This document shows positions 8,030-16,534 of a DNA stretch of 64,000 nt, one piece after another. Where the stretch lies: the NCBI RefSeq assembly GCF_014204985.1, contig NZ_JACHMP010000001.1, forward strand, positions 434,001-498,000, in the 5' to 3' direction. The position numbers were made by a program, and so were the translations under genes. The notes under the pieces were generated by a model. That model worked only from the letters and a program-made list of their open reading frames with translations, was not told where the DNA came from and did no database searches. Positions within the stretch are counted from its first letter, which is position 1, and every line of letters begins with the position of its first letter. This stretch comes from Streptosporangium becharense. GTDB taxonomy: Bacteria > Actinomycetota > Actinomycetes > Streptosporangiales > Streptosporangiaceae.

Positions 8030-9221
8030 GACTGCCTCCTTGGGACGATGTCTCGCGGGCCTCGCGGGGAAGGGCCTCGCGGGGAAGGGTTTTTCGAGGA
8101 AGGGAGAGGAACAGCAGCGGCGCCAGGGCCGGCACGCAGCCCGCGACCGCGAAACCGTGGGCCAGGCCGGACGACTGCACGACGGCGCCCAGCGCGAGCG
8201 CGGCCGTCGTGAACCCGAGGTCGAAGAACGCCGTCGTGGTGGCCACCGCCGAGCCGCGCTGCGTGGCGGGCAGGCCGGTCACCGCCATCGTGAGGAACGC
8301 GGGAAGCCCCAGTGCCTGCCCGGCACCGATCACCGCCGCGGCGGCCAGCGCGCCGGCCACGGACGGCCAGGCGACGAGCAGGGCCAGTCCGGCCGCGGTG
8401 ACCAGCAGGGACACGGTCGCCGTCCTGACGGGGCCGATCCGGTTCGTCCATCGTTGCCCGCCGAGCCGCACGGCGAGCAGCACGCAGCCGTAGAGGAGGA
8501 AGTGCGGGCCGCTGCCGCTGCCGCCCAGCGCGGCGACGTGCAGCGGGAGGAAGGCGCTGAAGGCGGTGTATCCCCACACCGACGCCCAGTACGCCAGCCC
8601 GGGACGCAGTCCCGCGCGGTGCACGAGCGGCCCGGCCTTCCCCGTGCCGGCGGGACCGCCGGCGTCGTCACCGGCGGCATCACCTGCGACGGCCGGGCCC
8701 GCGGGCAGGAACAGGCAGGCCACGAAGGCCACCAGGGCCACGGCTCCGGACAACGCCCACGCCGCCCGCAGACCGGCGACGGAATGGCCGGCCTCGGCGA
8801 GCGCCGGTCCGGCCCACAGGCCGGCGTTGACCGCGACGGAGAAGCGGTTGATCGCGGCGCCCGGACGGTCGTGGTCGCCGGCCGCGGCGGCCAGGCCGAC
8901 GTAGGCCAGGGCCTCCCCCGCTCCTGCGACGGCCCGGCACGCCAGGAACAGCGGCAGCGACTCGGCCGTGAGCACGGCCAAGGAGGTGATCGCCAGCAAC
9001 GCGGCACCAGTGCAGGCGGCCGCCCTGCGGCCGCGCCGGTCGGCCATCCGGCCGGCCAGGGGGCGGAAGAGGACGGCGCACACGGACGTGATCGCCAGGC
9101 AGCCGCCGACCAGGCCCGGCCCCTGGCCGAGCGGACCGGTGACGTACTTGGGGATCGTGGGGATGAGCAGTCCGAGCGACAGGAAGCACAGTCCCGCGCA
9201 CACCGTCAGCAGGCGGGTCAT
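8010..9221 (-). CDS. MFS transporter, drug-efflux type
   Basis: A 403-residue integral membrane protein with about 12 hydrophobic segments. It starts MTRLLTVCAGLCFLSLGLLIP and has the loop 2-3 MFS signature GRMADRRGRRAA (about residues 56-67). A Gly/Ala/Asp-rich loop near the middle separates the two six-helix halves. ATG at 9221 overlaps the ArsR stop by four bases (ATGA), giving translational coupling. Expression is probably controlled by the upstream ArsR protein, so it may export the compound that protein senses. The substrate is unknown. Confidence 0.85.
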   Translation of the reverse strand: MTRLLTVCAGLCFLSLGLLIPTIPKYVTGPLGQGPGLVGGCLAITSVCAVLFRPLAGRMADRRGRRAAACTGAALLAITSLAVLTAESLPLFLACRAVAGAGEALAYVGLAAAAGDHDRPGAAINRFSVAVNAGLWAGPALAEAGHSVAGLRAAWALSGAVALVAFVACLFLPAGPAVAGDAAGDDAGGPAGTGKAGPLVHRAGLRPGLAYWASVWGYTAFSAFLPLHVAALGGSGSGPHFLLYGCVLLAVRLGGQRWTNRIGPVRTATVSLLVTAAGLALLVAWPSVAGALAAAAVIGAGQALGLPAFLTMAVTGLPATQRGSAVATTTAFFDLGFTTAALALGAVVQSSGLAHGFAVAGCVPALAPLLFLSLPRKTLPREALPREARETSSQGGSHDRSHR

Positions 9222-9742
9222 CGCACGTCGTCGAGTTCCAGCAGGAACGCGGTCATGCTCACCTTGACCCGGTCGCCGGAACGGGGCGGCCCGGCCTTGT
9301 CGTGGGCCAGCGCGACCGCCTGCTCGATCAGCCCGACGATCTCCTCCCACACGGCGCGGTCCAGCCATACCTCGGCGTCCATGGACATGCGCTGGAGCCT
9401 GGTCTGGGCGAGGCGTCGTGCCAAGTCGGTGGTGAGCGCCTCGTGCATGAGCTGCCGGCCGTCCGCGCGTTCCAGCCGCGCGCCGCTGGAGGGGTCGTAA
9501 CGGTAGAGCCGGCGGGGCCTGCCCTTGCCGCCCGGGGGCGGCCGCTCGTCCACCTGCTGCAGGAAGCCGGCCTCGGCCAGCTGGCGCAGGTGGTAGCTGG
9601 CCGAGGCGTGGGCGATGCCCAGTTCCTCCGCGACCTCCGTGGCCGACATGGCCGTGCCGGTGAGCAGTGACACGATGCGGATCCGGAGCGGGTTCGCCAG
9701 CGCGCGCAGCGGCACCAGGTCGCCATCTTTTTCCCAAGACAT
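9218..9742 (-). CDS. ArsR-type (HTH_20) transcriptional regulator
   Basis: A 174-residue repressor. The winged helix covers about residues 8-85: ALANPLRIRIVSLL, then recognition region ATEVAEELGIAHASASYHLRQLAEAGFLQQV. No clear metal-binding cysteine cluster is present, so a small organic ligand is more likely than a metal. The C-terminal 85 residues are helical and may be the effector or dimer part. ATG at 9742 lies inside the first of two operator-like dyads, which suggests tight self-repression. It heads the operon with the MFS exporter and the M29 aminopeptidase and is divergent from the AfsR-like gene. Confidence 0.85.
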   Translation of the reverse strand: MSWEKDGDLVPLRALANPLRIRIVSLLTGTAMSATEVAEELGIAHASASYHLRQLAEAGFLQQVDERPPPGGKGRPRRLYRYDPSSGARLERADGRQLMHEALTTDLARRLAQTRLQRMSMDAEVWLDRAVWEEIVGLIEQAVALAHDKAGPPRSGDRVKVSMTAFLLELDDVR

Positions 9743-9777
9743 GTTGGGATTATGACATTCCCAACATGTCTTGGGAA
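9731..9777. promoter_or_regulatory. Double operator: two TCCCAA-N6-TTGGGA boxes in mirror arrangement
   Basis: Box 1 at 9732-9749 (TCCCAAGACATGTTGGGA) and box 2 at 9759-9776 (TCCCAACATGTCTTGGGA) are each a dyad with 6-bp arms. Together they form a perfect 19-bp inverted repeat (9731-9749 and 9759-9777) with a 9-bp loop. Box centres are 27 bp apart. Box 1 covers the ArsR start codon. It probably controls both divergent genes. Confidence 0.8.
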
Positions 9778-9818
9778 GATCGGGCCGGGGTTCGCCGCCA
9801 TCTGAGAGACTGCCGGCC

Positions 9819-12800
9819 ATGGCAGATGCGATCGGGCCGTGCCGTGACAGCGGACGGGTACGCGTCGGCGTCCTCGGTTCCCTGACGCTGGACACCGCCA
9901 CCGGCCCGGCGCGGGTCGGGGGTGCGCGGCTGCGGGCGTTGCTGGCCCGGCTGGCCCTGGACGCCGGGCGTGCCGTCCGGCCGGCGACCCTGGCCGAGGC
10001 GCTGTGGGGCGAGGCGGCACCGGCCGACCACCTGCACGCGCTGCAATCGCTGGTCTCCCGGCTGCGGCGCGTCCTGGGCGACCCCGGGCTGCTCACCTCG
10101 GGCCCGGCCGGGTACCGGCTGGCCGTCGAGCCGGACGCGGTCGACGCAGTCCGGTTCGAGCGGCTGGCCCGCGCGGGCCGGCGCTCGCACGCGCGGTCCC
10201 GGCCCGCCGAGGCCGCCGCCACCCTGCGCGAGGCCCTGAGCCTGTGGCGCGGCCCCGCCCTGGCGGACGTGCGCGAGGCACCGTTCGCCGCCGCCGAGGC
10301 CGAACGGCTGGAGCGGGCCCGGTTGGCCGCCCTGGAGGACCGGATCGAAGCCGAGCTGGCGCTGGGTACCGACCTCGACCTGGTCGCCGAGCTCGAGTCG
10401 CTGACCGCCGCGCACCCGTTGCGCGAACGGCTGCACGCCCAGCTGATCCGGGCCCTGGCGCGCGACGGCCGCGGCGCCGAGGCACTGGCCGCCTACCAGC
10501 GGATCCGCGGCCTGCTGGCGGACGATTTCGGCAGCGACCCCGGACCGCAGCTCCAGCAGGCCCACCTGGCGGTGTTGCGCGGTGAGCTCCCCCGGTCCCG
10601 CCGGTCGAACGGCAATCTGGACATCCCGCTCACCAGCTTCGTGGGCCGCGACGACGACGTCCGCCGGGTGGTCGAACTGCTCGGCCGGGTCCGGCTGGTC
10701 ACCCTGGTCGGCCCCGCAGGGGCGGGCAAGACCCGGCTGGCCGGCACCGTCGGCCGGCGGCTCACGCCGTCCGGCGGGGTGTGGTTCGTCCCGCTGGCCC
10801 CGGTCGGCGCGGACGACGTGCCCCGCGTGGTGCTCGACCTGTTGCGGGTGCGCGAGGAGGGCGTGCCGCCGCGGCCCGCCACCCCGCAGGCGGTCTTGGA
10901 CCACCTGGTGGAGACGCTCGCGGACGATGACCTGGTGCTGGTGCTGGACAACTGCGAGCACGTGATCGAGGCCGTCGCGACGCTCGCCGGGACCCTGCTC
11001 GGCCGGTGCCCGGGGCTGCGGGTGCTGGCCACCGGTAGGGAACCCCTGCGGATCGACGGCGAGACCCTGCACCCGGTGCTCCCGCTGGAGCTGCCCGAAC
11101 CGGGGGCGACGGCCGAGCGGGCCCGCGCCTGCGCGGCGGTCCGGCTGTTCCATGACCGGGCCGCCGCGGTGCGGCCGGGCTTCGCTCCGGAGGGCGGCGC
11201 GCTGACGGCGGTGGTGGAGATCTGCCGCCGCCTGGACGGCCTGCCGCTGGCGATCGAGCTGGCCGCGGCACAGCTGCGTGCCCTGCCGGTCGAGACGGTC
11301 GCGGCACGGCTGGACGACCGGTTCCGGCTGCTCACCGGCGGCAGCCGCACCGCGCTGCCGCGGCACCGGACCCTGAGCGCCGCGGTGGCCTGGAGCTGGG
11401 ACCTGCTCGACGCCGACGAGCGAACGCTGCTGGAACGGTTGTCGGTCGTGCCCGGCACCTTCACCGAGGACGCGGCGGAGGCGATCGGCCGGGTGGGCGA
11501 CGTCCGGGAGCTGCTGGCGGCGTTGGTCGACAAGTCCCTGCTGCACCCGGTGGAGCCCGCCGACCCGCTCGAACCGCGCTACCGCATGCTGGAGACCATC
11601 CGGGAGTACGGCCTCGCGCAACTGATCCGGCGCGACGAGGTCGGCGTCGCACGCGGGCGGCACGCCGGGTTCTTCCTTCGGCTGGCCGAGACCGCGGACC
11701 GGCACCTGCGCACCTCCGACCAACTGCGCTGGCTGGTCCGCCTGTCCGCGGAACGGGACAACCTGTCGGCCGCGATCCGCTGGGCGGTCGAGTCCGGCGA
11801 CGCCGACCTGGCGGTCCGGTTCGGCGTCGCACTGTGCTGGTTCTGGTTCCTGCGGGACCACCCGCCGGAGTCGCTGGACCTGCTCGGCCGGGTGCTCCGG
11901 GCCCGCGGTTCGACCGAGCCGCGGGCCCGCGCGCTGGTGGTCGCCGCGCACGCGCTCGCCACCACCGAGGCCGTCAGCCGGCCGGACGAGGCGGAGGCGG
12001 CCTTCGATCGGATCGGGGAGGCGCTGGAGCACGTCACCCCCGGCGACCACCCCATCGTGGAGATGGCCCGGTTGGCATTCGCCATCGGCTCGGGACGCGA
12101 TCGAACCGCACCGGACACGCCCGGTCCGCCGGACGAGCGGGCGGACCCCTGGAGCCGGTCGTTGGCTCTGCTGGTGCGAGGCGTGCTGGCCATGAACACC
12201 GGGCACGCCACCGAGGCGACGCGGGTGCTGCCACGCGCGCTGGCCGGCTTCGAGGAACTCGGCGAGCGGTGGGGGCTGGCGATCACGCTGAGCACCCTGA
12301 GTTCGGCGTTGCGGCGGGCCGGCGAACCGGCCGGTGGGCCCGCGCTGGCCGAGCGGGCCACCCGGTACTTCCGGGAACTCGGCATGCCCGAGCACACGAT
12401 GGAGAACGAGGTGGCGGACGCGTCGCACCGGGCTCAGGCCGGCGACGTGGACGGCGGGCGGCGGCGGTTGACGGACCTGCTCGACCAGGTCGAGCGGACC
12501 GGGTCGGCGGAGTCGCGGGCTCAGGTGCGCCTGGGCCTGGCACGACTGGAGTGGCGGGCCGGCCGGCCGGGGGCGGCCCGCGAACACGCCCGGGCCGGCC
12601 TGGCCGAGACGTCACCCGGCCGGTCGACCCCGCACCTGGCCGCGTTACTGCTGGGCGTGCTCGCCCAGGTGGACGCCGCGGAGGGTTTCCCGGACGAGGC
12701 GGTACGCCGGCTCGACCACCCGGCGGTGCACCTGACGCTGACCTGGCATACGCCGGTCGCGGCCTCGATCGCGGTCGTGGCCGCCGCGATCGAGCTGCGC

Positions 12801-13040
12801 CGCGGCCGGCCGGAGCGGGCGGGACGGCTGCTCGGGGCCGCCACCGTGTTGCGGGGCCGGGACGACCCCGGCGACGCCGACGTGCGGATGATCACGCAAC
12901 GGGCCGCGGCCGCCCTGGGCGACGCCGGGTTCGCGGCCGCGCACGCCGCGGGTGCGGTGATGTCGCGGGCGGAGGCCGAGGACCTGGTGTCGGTGACCGT
13001 CACCGCACCCGAGGCTGGCCGCGCCGGTCAGCCGCCGTGA
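9819..13040 (+). CDS. AfsR/SARP-type regulator with BTAD, NB-ARC ATPase and TPR-like domains
   Basis: A large cytosolic activator of 1,073 residues. Domain order: OmpR-type winged helix (about 12-95), bacterial transcriptional activation domain BTAD (about 100-250), NTPase with Walker A VGPAGAGKT (about 300) and Walker B LVLVLDNCEH (about 375), winged linker (SAAVAWSWDLLD, LVDKSLLHPV) and a long helical C-terminus. Proteins of this type switch on secondary-metabolite or developmental genes; the target cannot be told. ATG at 9819 is preferred over an upstream TTG because the domain begins a few residues later. It is divergent from the ArsR operon; its 3' end overlaps the convergent serine hydrolase gene by 13 bp. 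Confidence 0.88.
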   Translation: MADAIGPCRDSGRVRVGVLGSLTLDTATGPARVGGARLRALLARLALDAGRAVRPATLAEALWGEAAPADHLHALQSLVSRLRRVLGDPGLLTSGPAGYRLAVEPDAVDAVRFERLARAGRRSHARSRPAEAAATLREALSLWRGPALADVREAPFAAAEAERLERARLAALEDRIEAELALGTDLDLVAELESLTAAHPLRERLHAQLIRALARDGRGAEALAAYQRIRGLLADDFGSDPGPQLQQAHLAVLRGELPRSRRSNGNLDIPLTSFVGRDDDVRRVVELLGRVRLVTLVGPAGAGKTRLAGTVGRRLTPSGGVWFVPLAPVGADDVPRVVLDLLRVREEGVPPRPATPQAVLDHLVETLADDDLVLVLDNCEHVIEAVATLAGTLLGRCPGLRVLATGREPLRIDGETLHPVLPLELPEPGATAERARACAAVRLFHDRAAAVRPGFAPEGGALTAVVEICRRLDGLPLAIELAAAQLRALPVETVAARLDDRFRLLTGGSRTALPRHRTLSAAVAWSWDLLDADERTLLERLSVVPGTFTEDAAEAIGRVGDVRELLAALVDKSLLHPVEPADPLEPRYRMLETIREYGLAQLIRRDEVGVARGRHAGFFLRLAETADRHLRTSDQLRWLVRLSAERDNLSAAIRWAVESGDADLAVRFGVALCWFWFLRDHPPESLDLLGRVLRARGSTEPRARALVVAAHALATTEAVSRPDEAEAAFDRIGEALEHVTPGDHPIVEMARLAFAIGSGRDRTAPDTPGPPDERADPWSRSLALLVRGVLAMNTGHATEATRVLPRALAGFEELGERWGLAITLSTLSSALRRAGEPAGGPALAERATRYFRELGMPEHTMENEVADASHRAQAGDVDGGRRRLTDLLDQVERTGSAESRAQVRLGLARLEWRAGRPGAAREHARAGLAETSPGRSTPHLAALLLGVLAQVDAAEGFPDEAVRRLDHPAVHLTLTWHTPVAASIAVVAAAIELRRGRPERAGRLLGAATVLRGRDDPGDADVRMITQRAAAALGDAGFAAAHAAGAVMSRAEAEDLVSVTVTAPEAGRAGQPP

Positions 13041-14362
13041 GCCGCGGCCGGCACGGGTTTGCCGAACATGGCGCAGATCACGGAGGTCTGGAGCGCCTGG
13101 GCGGCCTTGGCGATCTTCGGGTCGGTCCCGAACTCGGACCAGGACTCCGTCGCGATGAGGACGGTCGCCGTGCGGCCGCCGGTGCGGTCGGCGACGCCGA
13201 CGGTGAGGTAGCCGGGGAGGCCGCCGTCGTGACCCCAGAACGTGCCGCACGGGGTGGTACCGGTCTGGATGCCCAGCCCGTAGCCGGGCCCGTCCGGCTG
13301 CCGCGGGTCCACCGGCACGGTGGTGCGCAGCTGCGCCAGCTGGGCGGCGGGCAGCAGCTTGCCGGACAGCAACGCGGTGGAGAAGCGGGACCAGTCCCGC
13401 GTGGTGGACACCACCGCCCCGGCCGCCCCGCCCCACCCGGGGTCGTTGGCGGAGACGTCCACGTGACCGTGGTGGCGTGCCCCGGCGAAGCGTCTGAACT
13501 CGGCCGGCACACCCGGTGGCATGCGGGCGGCGTCCGGTTCGTAGCCGTGGGCGTGGGGGCCGCGCCAGGTGGAGTCCGTGGCGTAGTAGGTGTGGTGGAG
13601 ACCGAGCGGCCGGACGATCCGGTCCCGGACCAGATCGGCCAGGCTCGTCCCGGTGACCCGCTCCAGGACGGCGCCGATCGCGGCGTAGTTGGTGTTGCTG
13701 TACGACCATTTCGTGCCCGGCGCGAACAGCGGGTCGTGCTTCACCCCCACGGCGAGCAGCTTCGCCGGGGTCCACCGCCGCCGATCCGTGCCGAGGATCG
13801 ACGGCCGGACCGCGGCGTCCTCGGTGTAGTCGAACAGGCCGCTGGTGTGGTTCAGCAGCATGCGCAACGTGATCGCCCCGCCGTTGGGCACCTTGCCCGG
13901 CAGCCACTTCTCCACCGGGTCGGTCAGGGCGAGCCTGCCCTCGGCGACCAGTTGCAGCACGAGCGTGGCCGTCATGGTCTTGGTGTTGGACCCCATCCGG
14001 AACTCGTCCCCCGCCTTGAGCAGGTGATCCCGTCTGGTCCAGGGGGCCTGCGCGACGATCTCGACCGGCCGGCCCCGGCCGTCGTCCACCCGCACGATCA
14101 CACCGGGTGCTCCAACGGCGACCAGCTTCCGCGCCAACCGCTGTAGCTGAGCGCGCTGCTGCAGCCAGGACGGTTGAGCGCGCTGCGCCTCGGTGCCGCC
14201 CCAGGTCGCGGCGGCGCCGCTGCGGGCCGCGGACGGCGTGGCCGCGGCGGCGGCCGGAAACGCCGCGGCCACGGTCAGGCTCACGGCCAGCGCCGAAGCC
14301 GTGACCGTGTGCGGCAGACGGGGCCGCACCGCACGATCCGATGAGAAGACACGTTGGGACAT
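13028..14362 (-). CDS. Exported serine hydrolase (class C beta-lactamase / D-Ala-D-Ala carboxypeptidase family)
   Basis: A 444-residue secreted enzyme. Residues 1-40 form a signal peptide (Arg-rich start, Ala/Val/Leu core, AAAAA). The catalytic triad motifs of this family are all present: SxxK as SNTK (Ser125-Lys128), YxN as YSN (Tyr221-Asn223) and the third box HDGG (His378-Gly381). Members cut or transfer D-alanyl peptides or esters at the cell wall. The sequence alone does not separate carboxypeptidase, esterase and beta-lactamase roles. The gene is monocistronic and converges with the AfsR-like gene. Confidence 0.88.
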   Translation of the reverse strand: MSQRVFSSDRAVRPRLPHTVTASALAVSLTVAAAFPAAAAATPSAARSGAAATWGGTEAQRAQPSWLQQRAQLQRLARKLVAVGAPGVIVRVDDGRGRPVEIVAQAPWTRRDHLLKAGDEFRMGSNTKTMTATLVLQLVAEGRLALTDPVEKWLPGKVPNGGAITLRMLLNHTSGLFDYTEDAAVRPSILGTDRRRWTPAKLLAVGVKHDPLFAPGTKWSYSNTNYAAIGAVLERVTGTSLADLVRDRIVRPLGLHHTYYATDSTWRGPHAHGYEPDAARMPPGVPAEFRRFAGARHHGHVDVSANDPGWGGAAGAVVSTTRDWSRFSTALLSGKLLPAAQLAQLRTTVPVDPRQPDGPGYGLGIQTGTTPCGTFWGHDGGLPGYLTVGVADRTGGRTATVLIATESWSEFGTDPKIAKAAQALQTSVICAMFGKPVPAAAHGG

Positions 14363-14455
14363 CGAGGCGTTCCTCCGGGTGAGTAGGTGACGCGGACGAC
14401 CTCACCCTCCGGCCCGCCGCTCACAAACCGCACACAGCCCGCACTCAGCCCACTG

Positions 14456-15184
14456 TCAGCCGGTCGTCATCGCCTCCGGCCCGGCACACCGTGGTGCGGC
14501 GTCCCCTCCGTGCGCCAGGACGGCGGCGCGCGTCCGTGCCTCGTCACCGGCCGCGATCGCCTCCACCAGCTCCTCGTGCACCGCGACGCGGCGCTCCAGG
14601 TAGTCGCCCGAGGCGGGGGGATCCTCGCTGTCCGCCCGGACGGCGAGATCCGCGACGCAGCGGATCGTCCCGACGTAGACGGCACGCGCCAGCTCGTTGG
14701 GGGTGATGTCGGCGATGCGCTCGTGCAACGCCCAGTTCGCCCTCAGGAACGCCTCGACGTCGTCACCGGCGCGCCGCATCCCGTCGACACGCCGCCGCAG
14801 CTCCTCGATGTCGCGCTCGTCGCGGTGCCGGGCGGCCTCCAGCGCGATGAGCTCCTCCAGCGCCTCCCGTACGGCGATCGCGTCGGAGACCGTGGTGCCC
14901 CCGTGGGGGACCGTCAGCAGGGTGCGCCGCAGACGCACCACGGGGTTGGACTGGGCGACGAACAGGCCTCCCCCACGCCCGGGTCGCACCTCCACCGAAC
15001 CCCGCTCCGAGAGCAGGCGGGCGGTCTCGCCGATGGTGGCACGCCCGTAGCCGGTCTGGGCACGGAGCTCCTCCATGGTCGCGATCCGGTCACCCGGTTT
15101 CAGGCGGCGGTCTGTGACCAGCTGCTCGATGTCGGTGGCGAGCTGCTGGGCACGCGCCGGCGGCTTGGAAAACACCCGAACCAT
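14456..15184 (-). CDS. GntR/FadR-subfamily transcriptional regulator
   Basis: A 242-residue repressor. The N-terminal winged helix (about residues 12-75) has LVTDRRLKPGDRIATMEELRAQTGYGRATIGETARLLSERG. The C-terminal FCD-type helical domain has acidic and histidine ligands in NWALHERIAD and VAVHEELVEAIAAGD, so it may bind a metal and an organic acid. ATG at 15184 is chosen because it begins the conserved part; a GTG at 15217 is possible. It is divergent from the DUF3500-FAH pair, and operator-like repeats overlap its start, so it probably represses both itself and that pair until the substrate appears. Confidence 0.85.
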   Translation of the reverse strand: MVRVFSKPPARAQQLATDIEQLVTDRRLKPGDRIATMEELRAQTGYGRATIGETARLLSERGSVEVRPGRGGGLFVAQSNPVVRLRRTLLTVPHGGTTVSDAIAVREALEELIALEAARHRDERDIEELRRRVDGMRRAGDDVEAFLRANWALHERIADITPNELARAVYVGTIRCVADLAVRADSEDPPASGDYLERRVAVHEELVEAIAAGDEARTRAAVLAHGGDAAPRCAGPEAMTTG

Positions 15185-15260
15185 TCTAGTGATTACTTGA
15201 CACTCGCGGCTCCCCACTGCACCATTCCTGAAACACCCGAACCATCCGGGTGATTTTCTG
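15171..15260. promoter_or_regulatory. Shared regulatory region: repeated operator flanking a TTGACA promoter
   Basis: Two copies of AACACCCGAACCAT (15171-15184 and 15232-15245), 61 bp apart and embedded in a longer imperfect direct repeat. The second copy is part of a dyad CACCCG-N7-CGGGTG (15234-15252). Between them lies a perfect -35 TTGACA (15197-15202) with a weak -10 near 15221-15226. The first copy covers the GntR start codon. Confidence 0.65.
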
Positions 15261-15288
15261 ATCGGAGTGCCATGCGGGTGACGGGTCG

Positions 15289-16413
15289 ATGAGCGGCGAC
15301 GAGGCGACGCTGCACCACGCGCCGGCGCACCGGCCGGTGGACGGGGACTTCAACGTCACCCTGGTGACGTTCGCCGCGATGGCGCTGTTCGACCAGTTCG
15401 ACGCCGAGCAGCGGGCACGTGTCGTCGTCCCGTTCGACGACGACAACCGCAGGCACTGGAACTTCCTCCCCGAGTCGGGACGTCGCGGCGTTCCGCTGCG
15501 CGACATGACGAACGCCCAGCGCTACCTCGCCCACCGGCTGATCGCCCAGTGCATGTCCGTCGAGGGGTACGCGAAGGCCGTCCAGGTCATGTCGCTGGAG
15601 CATGTGCTGCGCGAGCTCAACGCCCCGGTGTTCGGGCACGTCGCCGCCCACTTCCGCGACCCGGAAGGTTACTTCCTCACCTTCTTCGGCCAGCCGCAGC
15701 CCGACAGCGACTGGGGCTGGCGGCTGGTGGGGCACCACCTGTCGCTGAACTTCACCGTGGCCGGACAGGACCGGCTGGCCGCGACGCCCCTCCTCCTCGG
15801 TTCGGAACCGGCCGGGATCGGCCCGTTCCGCATCCTCGGCGAGGAGGAGGACCTCGGGTTCTCGCTGCTCGCGGCGCTGGACCCGGCCCAGGTCGAGCGG
15901 GCCACAATCCACCCGGTGCCGCCGCCCGACTTCGCGACCCGGTGCGTACCGGTCATCGGCGAGGAGGAGTGGCCCGACGTCCACGGGGTGGGCAGACGGG
16001 ACGCGATGATCACCGACGCCGACCGCCGTGCTCTGCGTTACGTCCGGGGGAACCCCCGGGGCCTGGCCCGCACCCGGATGAACCCGGCCCAGCAGAGGGC
16101 GTTCGACCTCCTCGTCGAGGCATTCCTGAACCGGTTGAAACCCGACCAGGCCGGCCGCGAGATGGACCGGATCAGGAAGGCGGGACACGACGAACTGCAC
16201 TTCGTCTGGGCCGGAGCGCACGACATCGCACGGCCGCACTACTTCCGGATCGAAGGCCCGGTCACCCTCATCGAGTTCGACAACACCGAGGACGACGCCG
16301 ATCACGTGCACTGCGTGTGGCGCGACCCCGGCAACGACTTCGGCGCCGACATCCTGGCCGAGCACCGCGCCGCCCAGCACGGGCCGGCCCCGGAGACGTC
16401 CGGCGACGAGTGA
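15289..16413 (+). CDS. DUF3500 domain protein
   Basis: A 374-residue protein that reads as DUF3500 over nearly its whole length (starts near FDQFDAEQRARVVVPFDDDNRRHWNFLP; ends with HFVWAG and VHCVWRDPGNDFGADIL). The family holds many conserved His, Trp and Asp residues (for example GWRLVGHHLSLNF), and ends like Fe- or other metal-dependent enzymes, but I know of no proven reaction. No signal peptide is visible, unlike some relatives. ATG at 15289 is 29 bp after the operator region. It is first in a two-gene unit with a fumarylacetoacetate-hydrolase-family enzyme, which suggests a shared catabolic path. Confidence 0.8.
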   Translation: MSGDEATLHHAPAHRPVDGDFNVTLVTFAAMALFDQFDAEQRARVVVPFDDDNRRHWNFLPESGRRGVPLRDMTNAQRYLAHRLIAQCMSVEGYAKAVQVMSLEHVLRELNAPVFGHVAAHFRDPEGYFLTFFGQPQPDSDWGWRLVGHHLSLNFTVAGQDRLAATPLLLGSEPAGIGPFRILGEEEDLGFSLLAALDPAQVERATIHPVPPPDFATRCVPVIGEEEWPDVHGVGRRDAMITDADRRALRYVRGNPRGLARTRMNPAQQRAFDLLVEAFLNRLKPDQAGREMDRIRKAGHDELHFVWAGAHDIARPHYFRIEGPVTLIEFDNTEDDADHVHCVWRDPGNDFGADILAEHRAAQHGPAPETSGDE

Positions 16414-16534
16414 GGACGGGGACACGCGACGCCTCTTCTTCCCGCGGTCCGTCCTCACGCCGAGAAACCACCCGAAGGGTCAGGCCCTTCTCGCCGCCGT
16501 CCGGCGGCGGGCCGAGAGAAACAAGGGGAATCAC

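Noticed and set aside
9750..12587. A 945-codon open frame on the minus strand
   Set aside because: It is antisense to the AfsR-like gene, has strongly biased Arg/Gly/Pro/Gln composition and no domain; such mirror frames are usual in very GC-rich DNA.
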